64,000 bases of DNA from an uncultured Tateyamaria sp. (GCA_947501275.1 CANMVD010000001.1:372001-436000), one strand, 5' to 3'. Positions 1 through 9,076 are shown, counted from the stretch's first letter. Notes: generated by a model not told the origin, from the sequence alone. Numbers and translations: made by a program.

Positions 1-115
1 GCACGTGAACATGGACGATGGTTCCGATCGAGCCGGCTGGCACCCCGTCAATGTCTTTCGCGAGACGCACAACATCCAGTTCTTGCAGCTCTTTTTTGGA
101 TTCAGAGTTATGCAC
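1..115 (-). CDS. DUF4926-like small protein, 5' part only
   Basis: This is a partial gene whose 3' end lies outside the window. Translated from the GTG at 115, the first 38 residues include DVVRLAKDIDGVPAGSIGTI, which has the look of DUF4926 (a short beta-barrel-like domain in which a 'G..G..GT.V' turn is conserved). The GTG overlaps the last codons of rlmH by 8 bases, so it would be translationally coupled to it. The function of DUF4926 proteins is not established. The start is chosen only because no in-frame ATG is present near this point, so the N-terminus is uncertain. Confidence 0.45.
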   Translation of the reverse strand, partial: MHNSESKKELQELDVVRLAKDIDGVPAGSIGTIVHVHV

Positions 116-578
116 GGTGATAGGGTGATCCAGCGAGGATCGACGCGGCACGGTAGAGTTGTTCACTGAGCATCACGCGCACCAGCATATGCGGCCAGAC
201 CATCGCACCGAATGACAGCGCGTGATCCGCTTCGGACCGGAGTGTGGCACTGATGCCGTCCGCCCCCCCGATCACAAGGGCCAGATCGCCGCGCCCGGCA
301 TCCCGCCACCCTGCCAGACGCCTGGCAAAGGCGGGTGAGCTGTCGACCTTGCCGCGTTCGTCCAAACAGCAGATCAATGCCCCTTTGGGAATGGCACGGC
401 GCAGCAGTTCACCCTCGGCATCCATCCCGCCGCCCTTGCGATCTTCGACTTCGACCACGGATAGAGGCCCCAGCCCGAGGGCACGCCCCGTCCGGTCAAA
501 CCGTTTCACGTAGTCAGAGATCAGATCGCTTTCGGGGCCGCCACGCAGACGGCCCACAGCGCAGATGTGAACGCGCAT
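108..578 (-). CDS. rlmH: 23S rRNA (pseudouridine-1915 N3)-methyltransferase RlmH
   Basis: RlmH is a SPOUT-class methyltransferase that uses S-adenosylmethionine to methylate N3 of pseudouridine 1915 in helix 69 of 23S rRNA on assembled 70S ribosomes. The 156-residue protein matches the family length. The SAM-binding knot is visible as LVIGGADG (about residues 101-108), followed by H130 and R134 and the C-terminal SEQLYRA and YHR motifs typical of RlmH. It lies 10 bases downstream of rsfS on the same strand, a pairing common in bacteria, so both are probably co-transcribed as ribosome maturation genes. Identification is secure. Confidence 0.97.
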   Translation of the reverse strand: MRVHICAVGRLRGGPESDLISDYVKRFDRTGRALGLGPLSVVEVEDRKGGGMDAEGELLRRAIPKGALICCLDERGKVDSSPAFARRLAGWRDAGRGDLALVIGGADGISATLRSEADHALSFGAMVWPHMLVRVMLSEQLYRAASILAGSPYHRA

Positions 579-588
579 CGCCTTGCGC

Positions 589-948
589 TTAGTTCGCAGC
601 TGCGTTCGGCTGCCACATCTTTTCGAGTTGATAGAACTCGCGCACTTCGGGGCGGAATACGTGGACGATCACATCGCCCGTATCGATCAGCACCCAATCA
701 CCGGTGTCTTTGCCTTCGATGCGCGCGGTGCGCCCGAATTCGTCCTTGAGCCGTTGCACCAGCTTTTCCGAAATCGCAGCGACCTGCCGCGAAGACCGGC
801 CAGAACACACGACCATATAATCGCCAAAGGCCGTCTTGCCGCGCAGATCAATCTGCACGATGTCTTCGGCCTTGTCGTCTGAGAGAGAAGAAAGCACAGC
901 CTCAAGGAGCAGCTCGCTCGTGGCTTGCGTTTTGGGAGCAGCCATCAC
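589..948 (-). CDS. rsfS: Ribosome silencing factor RsfS
   Basis: RsfS (Iojap/DUF143 family) binds ribosomal protein L14 on the large subunit and blocks joining of the subunits when nutrients are scarce. The 119-residue product shows the family core: DKAEDIVQIDLRGK, then DYMVVCSGRSSRQVAAI, and the C-terminal WVLIDTGDVIVHVF (roughly residues 25-105). Length is normal. The start is the ATG at 948; the codon after it is also ATG, so the exact initiation site is ambiguous by one residue. It is the first gene of the rsfS-rlmH pair. Confidence 0.97.
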   Translation of the reverse strand: MMAAPKTQATSELLLEAVLSSLSDDKAEDIVQIDLRGKTAFGDYMVVCSGRSSRQVAAISEKLVQRLKDEFGRTARIEGKDTGDWVLIDTGDVIVHVFRPEVREFYQLEKMWQPNAAAN

Positions 949-1089
949 AGCCGCGGCTCCGGTCGCGGGCTGACCCGCGTGAGCAGAGATTGACAGGACA
1001 TTGTCCTCCTACATGTGTCGCGCCGCTCGCCCGGCGCTTGGGTACTTCTATGGTAACAACGCTGGCGTGACATTTCAATGAAAGCCACA

Positions 1090-1608
1090 TCATTCACATG
1101 CCGGAATGCCATCCGGCTGACCACGTGCAAAAAGTTGCGTCACATCTCCGTCTGTCACCAGTGGCAAAAACGTCCCATCCGCCGCAAGACGGATCGCCAC
1201 AGACGCCCGCGCATCCGGGGGCAGCGGACCATTCGCTAGACAAGGATCAAAGAACATTGACAGACTGCCCTTCGTTCCATCCTGATCTTCCGCTTTCCAG
1301 GCCGTGATCTGCGCCTGCAAGGCCCGCAGCGCCGCGTGATCGCGCGGGGCAACAGCAAGGACGTCCTGTTCGAATTGCAAAATGAACTCCTGCGCAATGG
1401 AGTCACCTGTTTCTTGGCGCGCGCTCATTTGCAGGCGGGCCGACCCCGGCAAGACGGCCACACCATCCGGCAAGGACAAGCGCAACGCAATGTCAGCCGG
1501 GTCCACTGTCAGCGGATCGACCGCTTCGACCGCACGCAGTGTTTCGGGTACAAAGTCAGCACAGGCGCCAAGCACAACCAGCACGGCAAGAAGGATCTGT
1601 TTTTTCAT
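1090..1608 (-). CDS. Small predicted lipoprotein of unknown function
   Basis: I do not recognise the family. The ATG at 1608 gives a 172-residue protein beginning MKKQILLAVLVVLGACADF, a clear type II signal peptide with lipobox LGAC, so the mature protein should be attached to a membrane from Cys15 or close by. The frame stays open upstream of this ATG but that extension would bury the signal peptide and runs into an AT-rich intergenic region. The remainder is a soluble domain rich in Asp and Ala with two later cysteines (near the FFDPCLANG stretch and the C-terminal PACE). It is divergent from the DUF2975 gene across a 68-base AT-rich gap that probably holds both promoters. Confidence 0.75.
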   Translation of the reverse strand: MKKQILLAVLVVLGACADFVPETLRAVEAVDPLTVDPADIALRLSLPDGVAVLPGSARLQMSARQETGDSIAQEFILQFEQDVLAVAPRDHAALRALQAQITAWKAEDQDGTKGSLSMFFDPCLANGPLPPDARASVAIRLAADGTFLPLVTDGDVTQLFARGQPDGIPACE

Positions 1609-1676
1609 TCTTTCCTCTTTCGAATCATTTTTTATTGTTTTACGATAATTTAATACCCTAAAATAGGAACTGCAAT
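1609..1676. promoter_or_regulatory. AT-rich divergent promoter region
   Basis: These 68 bases separate the starts of two divergent genes and are far richer in A and T than the surroundings (for example TTTTTTATTGTTTTACGATA around 1629-1648). Promoters for both the lipoprotein gene and the DUF2975 gene must lie here or within the flanking genes. I could not assign -35 and -10 boxes with confidence. Confidence 0.4.
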
Positions 1677-2210
1677 ATGAACCAAGATCGAATTGCCCGC
1701 CGGGCCAGCCTATTGACCCATCTCGCGACGGCACTGTTGATTCTGATACCACTCGGCGTTGCTATCCTGCTGGCCAATGGCGGCGTGACGGCCCAGTCAG
1801 TGCAGGCCCATTACCAGATCTCGGTCATGCCAGATGATCCCGGAGCGGGTCCGCTGCTGGTCTGGTGCGCTGTCGAGGGGATGAAGCTCGCCGTGCTCTT
1901 GTGGATCATATGGCAGGTGCGCGCATGGTTGTCGGCCTGCGCCACGGGCGCTGTGTTTGCCAGTGGTACCGCGCGCCTTGTGCAACGGATCGGTGCTGCA
2001 TTGCTGGGCCTGGCGGCCTTGCATATCGTTGGGCATACCGTTGTTACGTTGGCATTGACGTGGCACAACCCGCCCGGTCAACGTGCGCTGGCCATCGGGT
2101 TTGGCAGCGCCGAGATCATTCTTGTTCTCGCCGCCGGTCTCGTCACACTGTTTGGATGGATTCAAGCCGAAGCTGCCCGTATTTCCCTCGAAAACGAGAG
2201 CTTTGTATGA
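1677..2210 (+). CDS. DUF2975 domain membrane protein
   Basis: The product has 177 residues with four hydrophobic segments (about residues 15-35, 60-82, 100-128 and 140-163) in the arrangement typical of DUF2975 proteins, which are small integral membrane proteins of unknown biochemical role. DUF2975 genes are very commonly followed by a short Cro/CI-type regulator, and that is seen here: the stop codon overlaps the ATG of the next gene as ATGA. The two are therefore almost certainly co-expressed, probably as an autoregulated pair that responds to an envelope or growth-phase signal. Confidence 0.85.
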   Translation: MNQDRIARRASLLTHLATALLILIPLGVAILLANGGVTAQSVQAHYQISVMPDDPGAGPLLVWCAVEGMKLAVLLWIIWQVRAWLSACATGAVFASGTARLVQRIGAALLGLAALHIVGHTVVTLALTWHNPPGQRALAIGFGSAEIILVLAAGLVTLFGWIQAEAARISLENESFV

Positions 2211-2425
2211 CCGAGATTGTTGTACGTCTCGATGTGATGATGGCCCTGCGCAAGATGCGGGGCCGCGACCTGGCTGCGCAGATCGGCATCACGGAGCAAA
2301 ACCTCAGCCTGCTTAAATCCGGCAAAGTCAAAGGCGTGCGATTTGAAACGCTCGCACGCCTGTGCGCCGTGCTTGACTGTCAGCCCGGCGATTTGCTGGA
2401 GGCCGTTTCGCCCGAGTCGGATTGA
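2207..2425 (+). CDS. Short helix-turn-helix regulator (Cro/CI family, YozG-like)
   Basis: The ORF from the ATG at 2207 encodes 72 residues that are nearly all one HTH domain: MMALRKMRGRDLAAQIGITEQNLSLLKSGKVKGVRFETLARLCAVLDCQPGDLL. This is the YozG-type transcriptional regulator that accompanies DUF2975 genes. The ATGA overlap with the upstream gene gives translational coupling. Its 3' end runs 46 bases into the convergent mscS-like gene on the other strand, so the two stop codons are buried in one another's coding sequence. The target is unknown; autoregulation of the pair is the usual expectation. Confidence 0.88.
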   Translation: MTEIVVRLDVMMALRKMRGRDLAAQIGITEQNLSLLKSGKVKGVRFETLARLCAVLDCQPGDLLEAVSPESD

Positions 2426-3819
2426 GTATCGCCCAGCATCCGGACTTCGCGTTGCGGGAACGGGATCGAGATGTTGTTTTCCGCAAACGCATCCCACAGG
2501 GCGAGGTACACGTTGCCCCGGATATTGGTCAGCCCGCCAGTGGGATCCGTAATCCAAAAGCGCAGGATGTAGTCGACGGAACTGTCTCCGAAGCCCACGA
2601 TATGGCAGACGGGCGGGCGCGAGGAGAGCACACGCTCGACCCCTTTTGCGGCCTCGATGGCAAGGGCGCGCACGCGATGTGGATCGCAGCCGTAGGAGGT
2701 GCCGAAATAGATATCGAGGCGCACAAAGTCGTTTGAGTGAGACCAGTTGACGACCTGCCCGGTGATCAGATCCTCGTTCGGGATCAGGTATTCCCGCCCA
2801 TCCCGTGTCACCACAGACGCATAGCGCGCCCCCAAGGTCTGGATCCATCCAAACGTATCCCCCAGCGAAATCACATCCCCGGGCTTGATCGACTTGTCGA
2901 GCAGGATGATGACCCCTGACACAAGGTTGGACACCACCTTTTGCAGTCCGAACCCAAGACCGACACCGATGGCACCGGACAGAACGGCAAGGCCGGTGAG
3001 GTCGATGCCCAGAGCCTCAACCCCGACAAAGAACGCCAGGGCGTAGAAAACAATCTGCACCACCTTCACGATCAACACCCGCATAGATGGCGAGATGTCA
3101 TCGTTGCTCTGGATGCGAGACGATGTGGTGGAAGTCACAAAGCGTGCAATCGTCACCAGCAGACCAATGACAACAGCCCCCTGCACCAGCAACAACAGCG
3201 ACAGGCGGAAATCACCGATGCTGAAGGCCGCCGCATCCAGCAGGGCGGAGGTTTGATCCACCACGCCCAGCACATAAAGTGTGACGTATATCCATGCGCC
3301 TACCCGCACCACGCGGCGCAGAAAAACCGAGCGGATCAGGCGGGTGGCAAAGACCACCATCAGCCACGCCAAGGCCAGAGTGGCGATCAACCCAAGGATA
3401 TAAGAACGTGACGGCCAAGTGACCTCACGCATGATCAACACGAGAACCCAGATCAGCGCGACAAAGAATATCGCGCGCAGGCGCTGATGGATGACCACCA
3501 GCACGCGCATACGCCACTTGGGCCACCCCTCGCGCGTGCCCATCCATCGCCGTACCGGAGGGCCCAGCCATGCGCGCAGGCAATGGGCCAGAAACAGCAC
3601 CGCAAGTGCCATCAAGACCTGGTAACCCACCCAAGGACGCAGCAGCGACTGGATCACTGCCTCGCCTTCCTGCAACGCCATCTGACCCAGCGACAGTAGC
3701 GTTTCACTCATGCCCTTGTTGTCAGCCACCTCACCGTTCGAAGCTGCCTCGGCAGCGGAATTCAGAGCATCCGAAATGCCTGCGCCAGAATTGGTCGTGT
3801 CGGTTGTATGGTTCGCCAT
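2380..3819 (-). CDS. Mechanosensitive ion channel of the MscS family
   Basis: MscS-type channels open under membrane tension and release osmolytes after hypo-osmotic shock. The 479-residue protein has several N-terminal membrane segments (about 65-85, 112-131, 138-160, 171-190, 205-227), then the MscS core: a TM3/pore helix rich in Gly (GAIGVGLGFGLQKVVSNL, residues 282-299) followed by the cytoplasmic beta domain (KPGDVISLGDTFGWIQ, and SHSNDFVRLDI) and the alpha/beta domain. With these extra helices it is longer than E. coli MscS and resembles YbdG/MscM-like members. The 3' end overlaps the HTH gene on the other strand. Confidence 0.93.
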   Translation of the reverse strand: MANHTTDTTNSGAGISDALNSAAEAASNGEVADNKGMSETLLSLGQMALQEGEAVIQSLLRPWVGYQVLMALAVLFLAHCLRAWLGPPVRRWMGTREGWPKWRMRVLVVIHQRLRAIFFVALIWVLVLIMREVTWPSRSYILGLIATLALAWLMVVFATRLIRSVFLRRVVRVGAWIYVTLYVLGVVDQTSALLDAAAFSIGDFRLSLLLLVQGAVVIGLLVTIARFVTSTTSSRIQSNDDISPSMRVLIVKVVQIVFYALAFFVGVEALGIDLTGLAVLSGAIGVGLGFGLQKVVSNLVSGVIILLDKSIKPGDVISLGDTFGWIQTLGARYASVVTRDGREYLIPNEDLITGQVVNWSHSNDFVRLDIYFGTSYGCDPHRVRALAIEAAKGVERVLSSRPPVCHIVGFGDSSVDYILRFWITDPTGGLTNIRGNVYLALWDAFAENNISIPFPQREVRMLGDTQSDSGETASSKSPG

Positions 3820-4007
3820 GTATGCCCGAAATCTTTACCCAAAGGCTGTTTGTCTCAGACTTGCACGGGCCGTGGGGGCGCGGCAACCGCCCAATGCAGA
3901 CACGAACCCTGCAACGATCAAAGCCAAAGCGTCTCAAATTAAACCTGAAATTAAATCGAATCGCGCCAAAGCGAGGAGGAGACGAACAACCTCGAAGGAT
4001 AGGCACA

Positions 4008-4544
4008 ATGGTGGCAGTGTTGATTAGTTTAGGTGTTTCACTTGCGCTTGGGGCAATTGCGTATTTTGCTTACGAGGATGATCTGGAAGACGCACGCCAA
4101 ACGGCACGTAACTTTGCAGAAGACAACGACATTGATCTGGGAGACATCTTTTCGTCTGGCCCCGACACGACAACGCCGACAGAAGCAAACAACGCAGACA
4201 CAGAAAGCGCGGCGACGGACGGGGATACGGCTGATAGCCTGCAACCAGTGGACCCGACACTGCAAGTCGCTGAAAATGCTTTGGTTCAGGTGGTTCCCTT
4301 TGAACCCGACGAGGAACAGATTGTCGTCGAACTCGAAGAGGGCACTGACATCAATGCACCTGCTTCAAACCTTTATGATCCCGACACCGACACGACAACG
4401 CTGTCTTTTGGGGCTACTGCGGTACTGGCAATGGCCGGGGACCAGACCGACATCTCAATCGGGTTTGGAACACTGGAAGGTGCCAAAAACGGGCTCAGCC
4501 CCTTTGATGTCGTCATTCACAAAGCCCGGCTGCAACACGTCTAG
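4008..4544 (+). CDS. Acidic membrane-anchored protein of unknown function
   Basis: The product (178 residues from the ATG at 4008, preceded by GAAGG at good spacing) starts with one hydrophobic segment, MVAVLISLGVSLALGAIAYF, followed by an extremely acidic, Asp/Thr-rich linker (about residues 25-90) and a C-terminal region with a beta-strand pattern (LYDPDTDTTTLSFGATAVLA). The Asp-rich repeats suggest calcium or other cation binding outside the membrane, but no known family is recognised. The reading frame is open further upstream; I reject a longer start because it would add a basic, non-hydrophobic stretch before the membrane segment and lacks a better ribosome-binding site. Confidence 0.6.
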   Translation: MVAVLISLGVSLALGAIAYFAYEDDLEDARQTARNFAEDNDIDLGDIFSSGPDTTTPTEANNADTESAATDGDTADSLQPVDPTLQVAENALVQVVPFEPDEEQIVVELEEGTDINAPASNLYDPDTDTTTLSFGATAVLAMAGDQTDISIGFGTLEGAKNGLSPFDVVIHKARLQHV

Positions 4545-4597
4545 GGCTTTGCACTCTACCCTTGCGGCACAGGCGTGGCGGCGGTATCCCAACAGGC

Positions 4598-4684
4598 ATG
4601 AAACGTCTCTTTGACATGGATGACCGCGCACGGCTGCGCGAACGCTTTTTCGGAGCGACGCACACGGTGCTTGCGCGACTATAA
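4598..4684 (+). CDS. Possible short ORF upstream of leuC (28 codons)
   Basis: An ATG at 4598 opens a 28-codon frame (MKRLFDMDDRARLRERFFGA and so on, ending VLARL) that stops 54 bases before leuC. It has four leucines but no leucine run, no strong ribosome-binding site and no clear terminator/antiterminator hairpins, so it cannot be called a leucine attenuator with any confidence. It may be untranslated leader sequence. Confidence 0.2.
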   Translation: MKRLFDMDDRARLRERFFGATHTVLARL

Positions 4685-4738
4685 GTCGAACACCCGTCAT
4701 CCATCCAAAAACCGTATAGCCATGAGGGAGAGGACCAC

Positions 4739-6145
4739 ATGTCCCCCAAAACACTCTATGATAAAATCTGGGATGCCCACGTTGCCCATGAGGCCGAGGA
4801 CGGCACCTGCCTGCTGTATATCGACCGCCACCTTGTGCACGAGGTGACCAGCCCGCAAGCCTTTGAAGGGCTGCGCATGACGAACCGCAAGGTGCGTGCG
4901 CCCGACAAGACAATTGCTGTGCCTGATCACAACGTGCCCACCACCCCGGGGCGCAACGATCCCAAGAACATGACCGAAGACAGTGCTATTCAGGTCGCCG
5001 CGCTCGACAGGAACGCCAAGGAATTCGGCATTCACTATTACCCCGTCTCTGATGTCCGTCAGGGTATCGTGCACATCGTCGGGCCCGAACAGGGCTGGAC
5101 CTTGCCCGGCATGACCGTCGTTTGTGGCGACAGTCATACCGCAACCCACGGCGCGTTCGGTGCCCTTGCCCACGGTATCGGCACCTCAGAAGTGGAACAC
5201 GTTCTGGCCACGCAAACGCTGATCCAGAAGAAGTCCAAGAACATGAAGGTCGAGATCACCGGTAAGCTGGCCCCCGGTGTAACGGCCAAGGACATCACCC
5301 TTTCAGTCATCGGCAAGACCGGGACAGCGGGTGGCACAGGCTATGTCATCGAGTATTGCGGCGAAGCGATCCGTGACCTGTCCATGGAAGGGCGGATGAC
5401 CGTCTGCAACATGGCCATCGAAGGTGGCGCGCGCGCTGGCCTGATCGCGCCGGATGAAAAGACCTATGAATACTGCATGGGTCGCCCGCACGCGCCCAAA
5501 GGCGCGCAATGGGAAGCGGCCCTCGCGTGGTGGAAAACGCTTTACTCGGATGATGACGCCCATTGGGATCTTGTCATCACGATCAAGGGCGAAGATATCG
5601 CACCGGTTGTTACTTGGGGCACATCCCCCGAAGACGTGTTGCCCATAACGGCCAACGTGCCTTCTGCAGACGATTTTGAGGGCGGAAAGGTTGGCGCAGC
5701 ACAACGCTCGCTCGACTATATGGGGCTCACCCCCGGCACACCTCTGACAGATATCGAGATCGACACCGTCTTTATCGGGTCCTGCACCAATGGGCGCATT
5801 GAAGATCTCCGTGCCGCCGCCGAAATCCTCAAGGGCAAAAAGATCAAGGACGGACTGCGCGCCATGATCGTGCCCGGATCAGGCCTTGTGCGGGCCCAAG
5901 CCGAAGAAGAAGGACTCGCGGACATCTTCAAAGAGGCCGGATTTGAATGGCGACTTGCTGGATGCTCGATGTGTCTGGCGATGAACCCGGATCAGTTGGC
6001 CGAAGGTGAGCGCTGCGTGTCCACCTCCAACCGTAACTTTGAAGGACGGCAAGGGTATAAGGGGCGCACGCACCTTGTGTCCCCCGGCATGGCAGCAGCC
6101 GCTGCTTTGACGGGTCGCCTGACAGATGTGCGAGAGGTCATGTGA
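4739..6145 (+). CDS. leuC: 3-isopropylmalate dehydratase large subunit LeuC
   Basis: With LeuD this forms isopropylmalate isomerase, which converts 2-isopropylmalate to 3-isopropylmalate in leucine biosynthesis through a [4Fe-4S] cluster in the cytoplasm. The 468-residue protein is full length. The three cluster ligands are C349 (in [11 protein letters not shown]), C409 and C412 (in [11 protein letters not shown]), at the same spacing as E. coli LeuC, and the substrate loop motif [13 protein letters not shown] is intact. A purine-rich AGGGAGAGG precedes the ATG. leuD follows after 167 bases. Confidence 0.98.
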   Translation: MSPKTLYDKIWDAHVAHEAEDGTCLLYIDRHLVHEVTSPQAFEGLRMTNRKVRAPDKTIAVPDHNVPTTPGRNDPKNMTEDSAIQVAALDRNAKEFGIHYYPVSDVRQGIVHIVGPEQGWTLPGMTVVCGDSHTATHGAFGALAHGIGTSEVEHVLATQTLIQKKSKNMKVEITGKLAPGVTAKDITLSVIGKTGTAGGTGYVIEYCGEAIRDLSMEGRMTVCNMAIEGGARAGLIAPDEKTYEYCMGRPHAPKGAQWEAALAWWKTLYSDDDAHWDLVITIKGEDIAPVVTWGTSPEDVLPITANVPSADDFEGGKVGAAQRSLDYMGLTPGTPLTDIEIDTVFIGSCTNGRIEDLRAAAEILKGKKIKDGLRAMIVPGSGLVRAQAEEEGLADIFKEAGFEWRLAGCSMCLAMNPDQLAEGERCVSTSNRNFEGRQGYKGRTHLVSPGMAAAAALTGRLTDVREVM

Positions 6146-6240
6146 TGATCTGCGGTGGCGCATTCTTGATAGTTTTCGAGGATGCGCACCCCCTTCCTCA
6201 ACGCAATCGACGCGCGGCGGTGTGCAGAGTGCGGCTCTGA
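6145..6240 (+). CDS. Possible small protein between leuC and leuD (31 codons)
   Basis: An ATG whose first base is the last base of the leuC stop codon (TGATG) opens a frame encoding [20 protein letters not shown] followed by 11 mostly basic residues. The overlap would allow re-initiation by ribosomes finishing leuC. No family is recognised, and the peptide may be a chance frame in the spacer. Comparing the spacer in related genomes would decide. Confidence 0.25.
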   Translation: MICGGAFLIVFEDAHPLPQRNRRAAVCRVRL

Positions 6241-6312
6241 CGCCGCCCGACGCCGGACACAAGATAGAAAAGCGGGACGCAAGCCCCCGCCAACCTTTGA
6301 AAGGTTAACAAG

Positions 6313-6918
6313 ATGGACAAATTTGAAACGCTGACAGGCATCGCGGCCCCTATGCCGCTGGTCAATATCGATACCGATATGATCATCCCCAAGCAGTTCC
6401 TAAAAACGATCAAACGCTCCGGCCTCGGCGCCAATCTGTTTGATGAAATGCGCTTTGACCGGCAGGGCAACGAAATTCCGGACTTCGTGCTGAACCAGGA
6501 CGCCTACCGCTCGGCCGAAATCATTGTGGCCGGTGACAACTTTGGCTGCGGCTCTTCGCGAGAACATGCGCCGTGGGCAATCAAGGATTTTGGCATCCGG
6601 TGTGTTATCTCGACCAGCTTTGCCGATATTTTTTATAACAACTGCTTCAAGAACGGCATTCTGCCCATCGTGCTACCCGAAGAGGCGGTCGATCTGTTGA
6701 TGAAAGATGCGGAAAAAGGCGCCAACGCCCGTATGACAATCGACCTTGAAGCACAAACGGTCACCGCTTCAGATGGCGAAACGTTCTCGTTCGACGTGGA
6801 CCCGTTCCGCAAGCGCTGCCTGATCGAAGGTTTGGACGATATTGGCCTAACCATGGAAAAAGCCGCCAGCATCGATACGTTTGAAGCGCAAGCCAGCCAA
6901 GCCCGCCCGTGGGTCTGA
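6313..6918 (+). CDS. leuD: 3-isopropylmalate dehydratase small subunit LeuD
   Basis: LeuD is the small, swivelling-domain subunit of isopropylmalate isomerase. The 201-residue length and the motifs [18 protein letters not shown] (near the N-terminus), [16 protein letters not shown] and [26 protein letters not shown] identify it; the last two segments contribute to the substrate pocket. It follows leuC in the same direction and is doubtless in the same operon. Confidence 0.98.
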   Translation: MDKFETLTGIAAPMPLVNIDTDMIIPKQFLKTIKRSGLGANLFDEMRFDRQGNEIPDFVLNQDAYRSAEIIVAGDNFGCGSSREHAPWAIKDFGIRCVISTSFADIFYNNCFKNGILPIVLPEEAVDLLMKDAEKGANARMTIDLEAQTVTASDGETFSFDVDPFRKRCLIEGLDDIGLTMEKAASIDTFEAQASQARPWV

Positions 6919-7066
6919 TCAATTCATAATCTTTGCGGGGCGTATTCAACCACGTTGGATATGCCCCCAATCGACGTCATCCACCATATGTTGCGTCCCG
7001 CCTAATTCCTGCCTCAGAAATGATGCACAAAGGCACCACACCCTCCCTCAAAATGCCCCACGAATT

Positions 7067-7149
7067 AAGTCTTGTTAACCAACAGACTTGAGAGACCGGG
7101 TCAATCAAGGCAGAAATAGGGCAACAATGAGGCACCCGCCTGACCCGGT
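7067..7149. repeat. Two consecutive inverted repeats downstream of leuD
   Basis: The first, AAGTCTTGTT (7067-7076) with AACAGACTT (7081-7089), forms a tight hairpin with one bulged T. The second has perfect 9-base arms ACCGGGTCA (7095-7103) and TGACCCGGT (7141-7149) with a 37-base loop. They lie between leuD and a GTG-initiated membrane protein gene. There is no T-run, so these are not textbook intrinsic terminators; they may still stop or stabilise leuCD mRNA. Confidence 0.35.
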
Positions 7150-7214
7150 GGGATCAAGTTGGAACAAGCACGCGGCAACGCATCGCGGCTGGCCAGTTTG
7201 AAGGGAACGAGACG

Positions 7215-8051
7215 GTGATAGGACGACTATCGGGCGCAGTTGCGCGCGGATTTTTGGTGGCATTGATGATTGCGACCCCTGCACTTGTGGTGCCAGGTGT
7301 TTCTATAGACTCATCGCAAATCACTGTTTTGATTGCCTTAATCGCGGCATTCATGACCTTTGTCGAATACAACTCAACCAGTCCCAGCATCGTGGAGTTC
7401 CGTGACGCGGCGCCGTTCAACCGTCTGCGTTTTACCGCGCTGTTCTGCACGATCCTCTTGTTGAGCCTGATCTGCAAAGGCAAAACTGACGCGACTGACT
7501 TGACCCGCGCGCTGACATCCATTGGCACAATTGTGGGCAACAGCATTGATTTCCCATACAGCCCGGTGCGCATGGTTGTGCTGATGCTGCCAACTGATGC
7601 CGACCCGGCTGTGGTGCAATCCGTACGTACCGCCGCAGGTATCGCTTACCTCACATCGCTCTTTGCCATGACGGGCTTTTTGTTGATGGTGCGGGTCTTT
7701 GGCTGGCCCATGCGTGGCGGCGCCTTCAACGTATGGGTCAACATGCCGTTGTTCGACCCGACCGCAGGCGGAGATGTTTTAAACCGCCTGCAACGCGATG
7801 CGCGCGTCAACATCGCCTTTGGCTTCCTGCTGCCCTTTGCCATTCCGGCTGTGGTCAAGGCCGCCTCGGACCTGCTAAACCCAATCACGCTTGAAAACCC
7901 GCAAACCCTGATCTGGACAATGAGCGCATGGGCCTTCCTTCCCGCCAGTATGATCATGCGTGGCATCGCAATGCAGCGGATTGCGGAAATGATCCGGGAT
8001 CAGCGCAAGCGCGCCTACGCCAACATCGACGGCGAGTTTCAACCGGCCTGA
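7215..8051 (+). CDS. Conserved-looking multi-pass membrane protein, function unknown
   Basis: The 278-residue product starts at GTG 7215 behind AAGGGA. It has hydrophobic segments at roughly residues 10-30, 36-50, 72-88, 143-163, 203-220 and 236-252, with polar loops between them. I do not recognise a family. It lies between leuD and the exonuclease/phosphatase-family gene; its stop codon falls 124 bases inside the longest version of the downstream frame, so the two genes are likely translationally linked. The terminal stretch [15 protein letters not shown] is strongly charged and cytoplasmic in type. Confidence 0.7.
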   Translation: MIGRLSGAVARGFLVALMIATPALVVPGVSIDSSQITVLIALIAAFMTFVEYNSTSPSIVEFRDAAPFNRLRFTALFCTILLLSLICKGKTDATDLTRALTSIGTIVGNSIDFPYSPVRMVVLMLPTDADPAVVQSVRTAAGIAYLTSLFAMTGFLLMVRVFGWPMRGGAFNVWVNMPLFDPTAGGDVLNRLQRDARVNIAFGFLLPFAIPAVVKAASDLLNPITLENPQTLIWTMSAWAFLPASMIMRGIAMQRIAEMIRDQRKRAYANIDGEFQPA

Positions 8052-9076
8052 GCGCGGCCTGCCTGACCCTTGCTGCAACGGTGGCCGGGGCCGACACGTA
8101 CCGCATCGCCACCTACAACACCGAACTGCAACGCGACGGGCCGGGCTTGTTTCTGCGTGATCTGACACGCGGCAAAGACGATCAGATCAATGCCGTTCTA
8201 AACGTCGTCCAGAAGGCCGATGCTGACATTCTCGCTCTGCAAAGCATCGATTACGACCTGACAAACGAGGCCCTGTCCCGCTTTGCAAAGGCGGCGGGCT
8301 ATCCCCACTTTTTCGCCCTCAAACCCAACACGGGCCTGCCCACTGGCCTCGATATGGATGGCGACGGACGCACAGGCGGACCGCGCGATGCCCAAGGCTA
8401 TGGGCGGTTCACAGGCCAAGGCGGCATGGCCATTCTGTCTCGCTTTCCGATTGAAACCGATGCTGTACAGGATCTATCCGCGCTGCTGTGGGAGGACATT
8501 CCGAACGCCCGTCTGCCCGAAGTCAATGGCGCGCCGTTTCCCAGCCCGGAGGCCCGTGCTGCCCAGCGTCTGTCAACCACAGGCCACTGGATCGTCCCGA
8601 TTGCATTGCCCGGCGCCACCTTCGATCTGATGACGTTTCACGCCTCGCCCCCGGTGTTTGACGGCCCCGAGGATCGCAACGGCAAGCGCAACCATGATGA
8701 AATTCGCCTGTGGCAACATGTGTTGAAGGGCACCATCGGCACAGCCCCAACAGGCCCCTTTGTCATAGCCGGCGACGCCAATTTGGACCCGGTTGATGGT
8801 CAGGGCCTCAAGTCCGCCATTTCAAACCTGCTCGCAGATCCACGGCTGCAACCCACGATGCCGCAGGGTCATAGCGGCACGGACACTGCCGACTGGGACG
8901 ATCCTGTACCTGGCGATCTGCGCGTCAGCTATGTGCTGCCCTCGACGCATTGGACCATCATGGACAGTGGCGTGCTCTGGCCTGCCCCCGATGACCCTCT
9001 GGCCGATACGGTTGCCACGGCCAGCCGTCACCACCTTGTCTGGGTGGACCTTGCCATTTCAGGTGCCAAAGAGTAG
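7928..9076 (+). CDS. Secreted endonuclease/exonuclease/phosphatase family protein
   Basis: The domain shows the EEP fold: [10 protein letters not shown] near the start of the mature protein, [22 protein letters not shown], the catalytic [11 protein letters not shown] and the terminal [12 protein letters not shown]. Members are Mg-dependent phosphoesterases acting on nucleic acids, phospholipids or phosphate esters; the substrate cannot be inferred. The 5' end is unclear. The only in-frame ATG (7928) lies deep in the preceding gene, giving 382 residues, but the hydrophobic [19 protein letters not shown] that looks like a signal peptide begins at a CTG (8048) overlapping the upstream stop codon. 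Residues before about position 40 of the long form are therefore probably not translated. Confidence 0.8.
   Translation: MGLPSRQYDHAWHRNAADCGNDPGSAQARLRQHRRRVSTGLSAACLTLAATVAGADTYRIATYNTELQRDGPGLFLRDLTRGKDDQINAVLNVVQKADADILALQSIDYDLTNEALSRFAKAAGYPHFFALKPNTGLPTGLDMDGDGRTGGPRDAQGYGRFTGQGGMAILSRFPIETDAVQDLSALLWEDIPNARLPEVNGAPFPSPEARAAQRLSTTGHWIVPIALPGATFDLMTFHASPPVFDGPEDRNGKRNHDEIRLWQHVLKGTIGTAPTGPFVIAGDANLDPVDGQGLKSAISNLLADPRLQPTMPQGHSGTDTADWDDPVPGDLRVSYVLPSTHWTIMDSGVLWPAPDDPLADTVATASRHHLVWVDLAISGAKE

Noticed and set aside
7215-8051. Frameshift joining the membrane protein and the secreted phosphoesterase-family gene
   Set aside because: Both products are complete domains with separate membrane or signal features, so an overlap is a better explanation than a broken single gene.
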